In this document: positions 63,135 through 64,000 of the stretch, piece after piece | How the letters are laid out: every line of letters starts with the position of its first letter | Position numbering within the stretch: position 1 is the first letter of the stretch | Assembly: GCA_023078555.1 (NCBI GenBank) | Contig: CM041199.1 | Coordinates: forward strand, 10,217,943 to 10,281,942 | From: Ulva prolifera | Lineage: Eukaryota > Chlorophyta > Ulvophyceae > Ulvales > Ulvaceae | Direction: 5' to 3' | DNA: 64,000 nt | The notes under the pieces: model-generated | What the model saw: only the letters and a program-made list of their open reading frames with translations | The model's database searches: none | What the model was told of the DNA's origin: nothing | Program-made: the position numbers and the translations under genes

Positions 63135-64000
63135 AGCCACGCATTGGCTATAGACAAGCATACCCCCGCGCATCATAGGGAAGTTGCCAGAAACATCCTT
63201 TGATTCTGAAAGATCTAGGACGTCAAGTATGCATTGCACAGTTGTTGCTAACTCCCAGGAGTGGCGTGGAACAAAAGTGCACACTTTTCACCAACCATGT
63301 GAATGGACTTGGTTGTAGCCACGCAACCCCCCGCGCAGCAAAAGGTACGTCGCCATCAACATTCCAAGATTTTGGGGGGTATGGGATGTCTATCATTCAT
63401 TGCGTATTTTCTGCAGACACCATGGCGTGGTGTGGTGCAAAAGTGCACACTTTCCACCAACCCATGTGAATGGACTTGGTTGTAGCCACGCAACCCCCCG
63501 CGCAGCAAAAGGTACATCGCGATCAACATTCCAAGATGTTGGGGGGTATGGGATGTCCATCATTCATTGCGTATTTTCTGCAGACACCATGGCGTGGTGT
63601 GGTGCAAAAGTGCACATTTTCCACCAACCCATGTGAATGGACTTGGTTGTAGCCACGCATTGGCTATAGACAAGCATACCCCCGCGCACCATAGGGAAGT
63701 TGCCAGAAACATCCTTTGATTCTGAAAGATCTAGGACGTCAAGTATGCATTGCACAGTTGTTGCTAACTCCCAGGAGTGGCGTGGAACAAAAGTGCACAC
63801 TTTTCACCAACCATGTGAATGGACTTGGTTGTAGCCACGCAACCCCCCGCGCAGCAAAAGGTACGTCGCCATCAACATTCCAAGATTTTGGGGGGTATGG
63901 GATGTCTATCATTCATTGCGTATTTTCTGCAGACACCATGGCGTGGTGTGGTGCAAAAGTGCACACTTTCCACCAACCCATGTGAATGGACTTGGTTGTA
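62605..64000. repeat. 516 bp trimer, run cut by the window edge
   Basis: C starts are 62605, 63121 and 63637. The third unit is incomplete, its last class A monomer beginning at 63986, 15 bases before the window ends. The run length outside the window is unknown. Confidence 0.88.

Larger units (their letters stand above)
1..64000. repeat. Uninterrupted tandem satellite array, about 167 bp monomer
   Basis: The block ATGGACTTGG recurs every 165-167 bases (sometimes 181-183) across the window, for example at 106, 273, 440, 606, 773, 955, 1122 and 1289, always on this strand. I estimate about 382 monomers. No unique sequence, inverted segment or inserted element interrupts them. Monomers are cut at both window edges (before 106 and after 63986), so the array continues on both sides. 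One class A copy (955-1121) is 85/167 G+C and has seven CpG sites. Large high-identity satellite with higher-order repeats is known from centromeric and heterochromatic blocks of eukaryotes. The centromere reading is inference, since no kinetochore-binding motif is recognised. The taxon is unknown; a plant would fit the monomer size, but so would others. Confidence 0.97.
48575..64000. repeat. Domain VI: trimeric 516 bp units alternating with mixed cassettes
   Basis: Most class C copies here are the extended form. Runs of the 516 bp trimer occur at 49774-51321, 53833-55380, 58877-60940 and from 62605 to the window end. The cassettes between them (51322-53832, 55381-58876, 60941-62604) hold class B, short class C and the subtypes typical of domain I. 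A change GTGACTGGACTTGG marks the monomers at 51819, 52999, 55878 and 61438. No gene is seen. Confidence 0.82.

Noticed and set aside
1-64000. CRISPR array
   Set aside because: Repeats are contiguous, 167 bp, with no unique spacers, and the sequence is plainly satellite.
1-64000. CENP-B box
   Set aside because: The canonical core needs TTCG followed by the fixed A and CGGG. I see no such match in the monomer classes. The rare GCGAATTTTC variants (near 38773 and 45810) give TTCG on the minus strand but fail the rest.
1-64000. Telomeric repeats, rRNA intergenic spacer or 5S repeat
   Set aside because: No TTTAGGG or TTAGGG tracts and no rRNA or RNA polymerase III gene body is seen in any monomer class.
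1-64000. A hidden gene system between monomers
   Set aside because: Every 160-185 base interval between ATGGACTTGG blocks that I followed is a monomer of class A, B or C. No unexplained interval remains to hold one.

Overview
The whole 64 kb window is one uninterrupted, head-to-tail satellite DNA array. I count about 382 monomers with a modal length of 167 bp (most are 165-167 bp, with a 181-183 bp subset), all in the same orientation. The array runs off both window edges. There is no gene, RNA gene, transposon or unique-sequence spacer. The many short open frames occur because the period is not a multiple of three. Megabase-style satellite with higher-order repeats (HORs) points to a eukaryotic nuclear genome and to a centromeric, pericentromeric or other heterochromatic block. 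The monomer size fits the roughly 150-180 bp class common at plant and animal centromeres. I do not recognise the family and cannot name the organism.

Monomers fall into three classes, phased here on the conserved ATGGACTTGG. Class A (about 260 copies, 166-167 bp, 51% GC by hand count of one copy) carries PstI, NcoI and ApaLI-type sites and a C6/G6 inverted pair. Class C (69 copies) is divergent through its first two thirds and carries BglII and AatII sites. It occurs in a short form (164-165 bp) and a form with 17 extra bases at its start (181-183 bp). Class B (about 54 copies, 165-166 bp) looks like a recombinant, A-like on the left and C-like on the right.

Layout by diagnostic variants: (I) 1 to about 16.16 kb, irregular HORs including a 999 bp 6-mer; (II) 16.165-23.247 kb, a 2,526 bp 15-mer present 2.8 times; (III) 23.25-31.38 kb, 7-, 8- and 10-mer units built around a hybrid monomer; (IV) 31.385 to about 45.4 kb, a 2,677 bp 16-mer, an 1,846 bp 11-mer and nested 333 bp duplications sharing one rare haplotype; (V) about 45.4-48.57 kb, a mixed zone with a 349 bp tandem duplication; (VI) 48.575-64 kb, runs of a 516 bp trimer (C+17, A, A) separated by mixed cassettes. 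A 1.3 kb block at the left edge recurs at 53.06 kb and 61.83 kb, so domains I and VI share recent ancestry.

The pattern is that of unequal exchange, gene conversion and segmental amplification. Nothing encodes a product. Any function would be structural: nucleosome phasing, centromeric chromatin or satellite transcription. Breakpoints come from reading shared variants by eye and are good to a few tens of bases unless given exactly.
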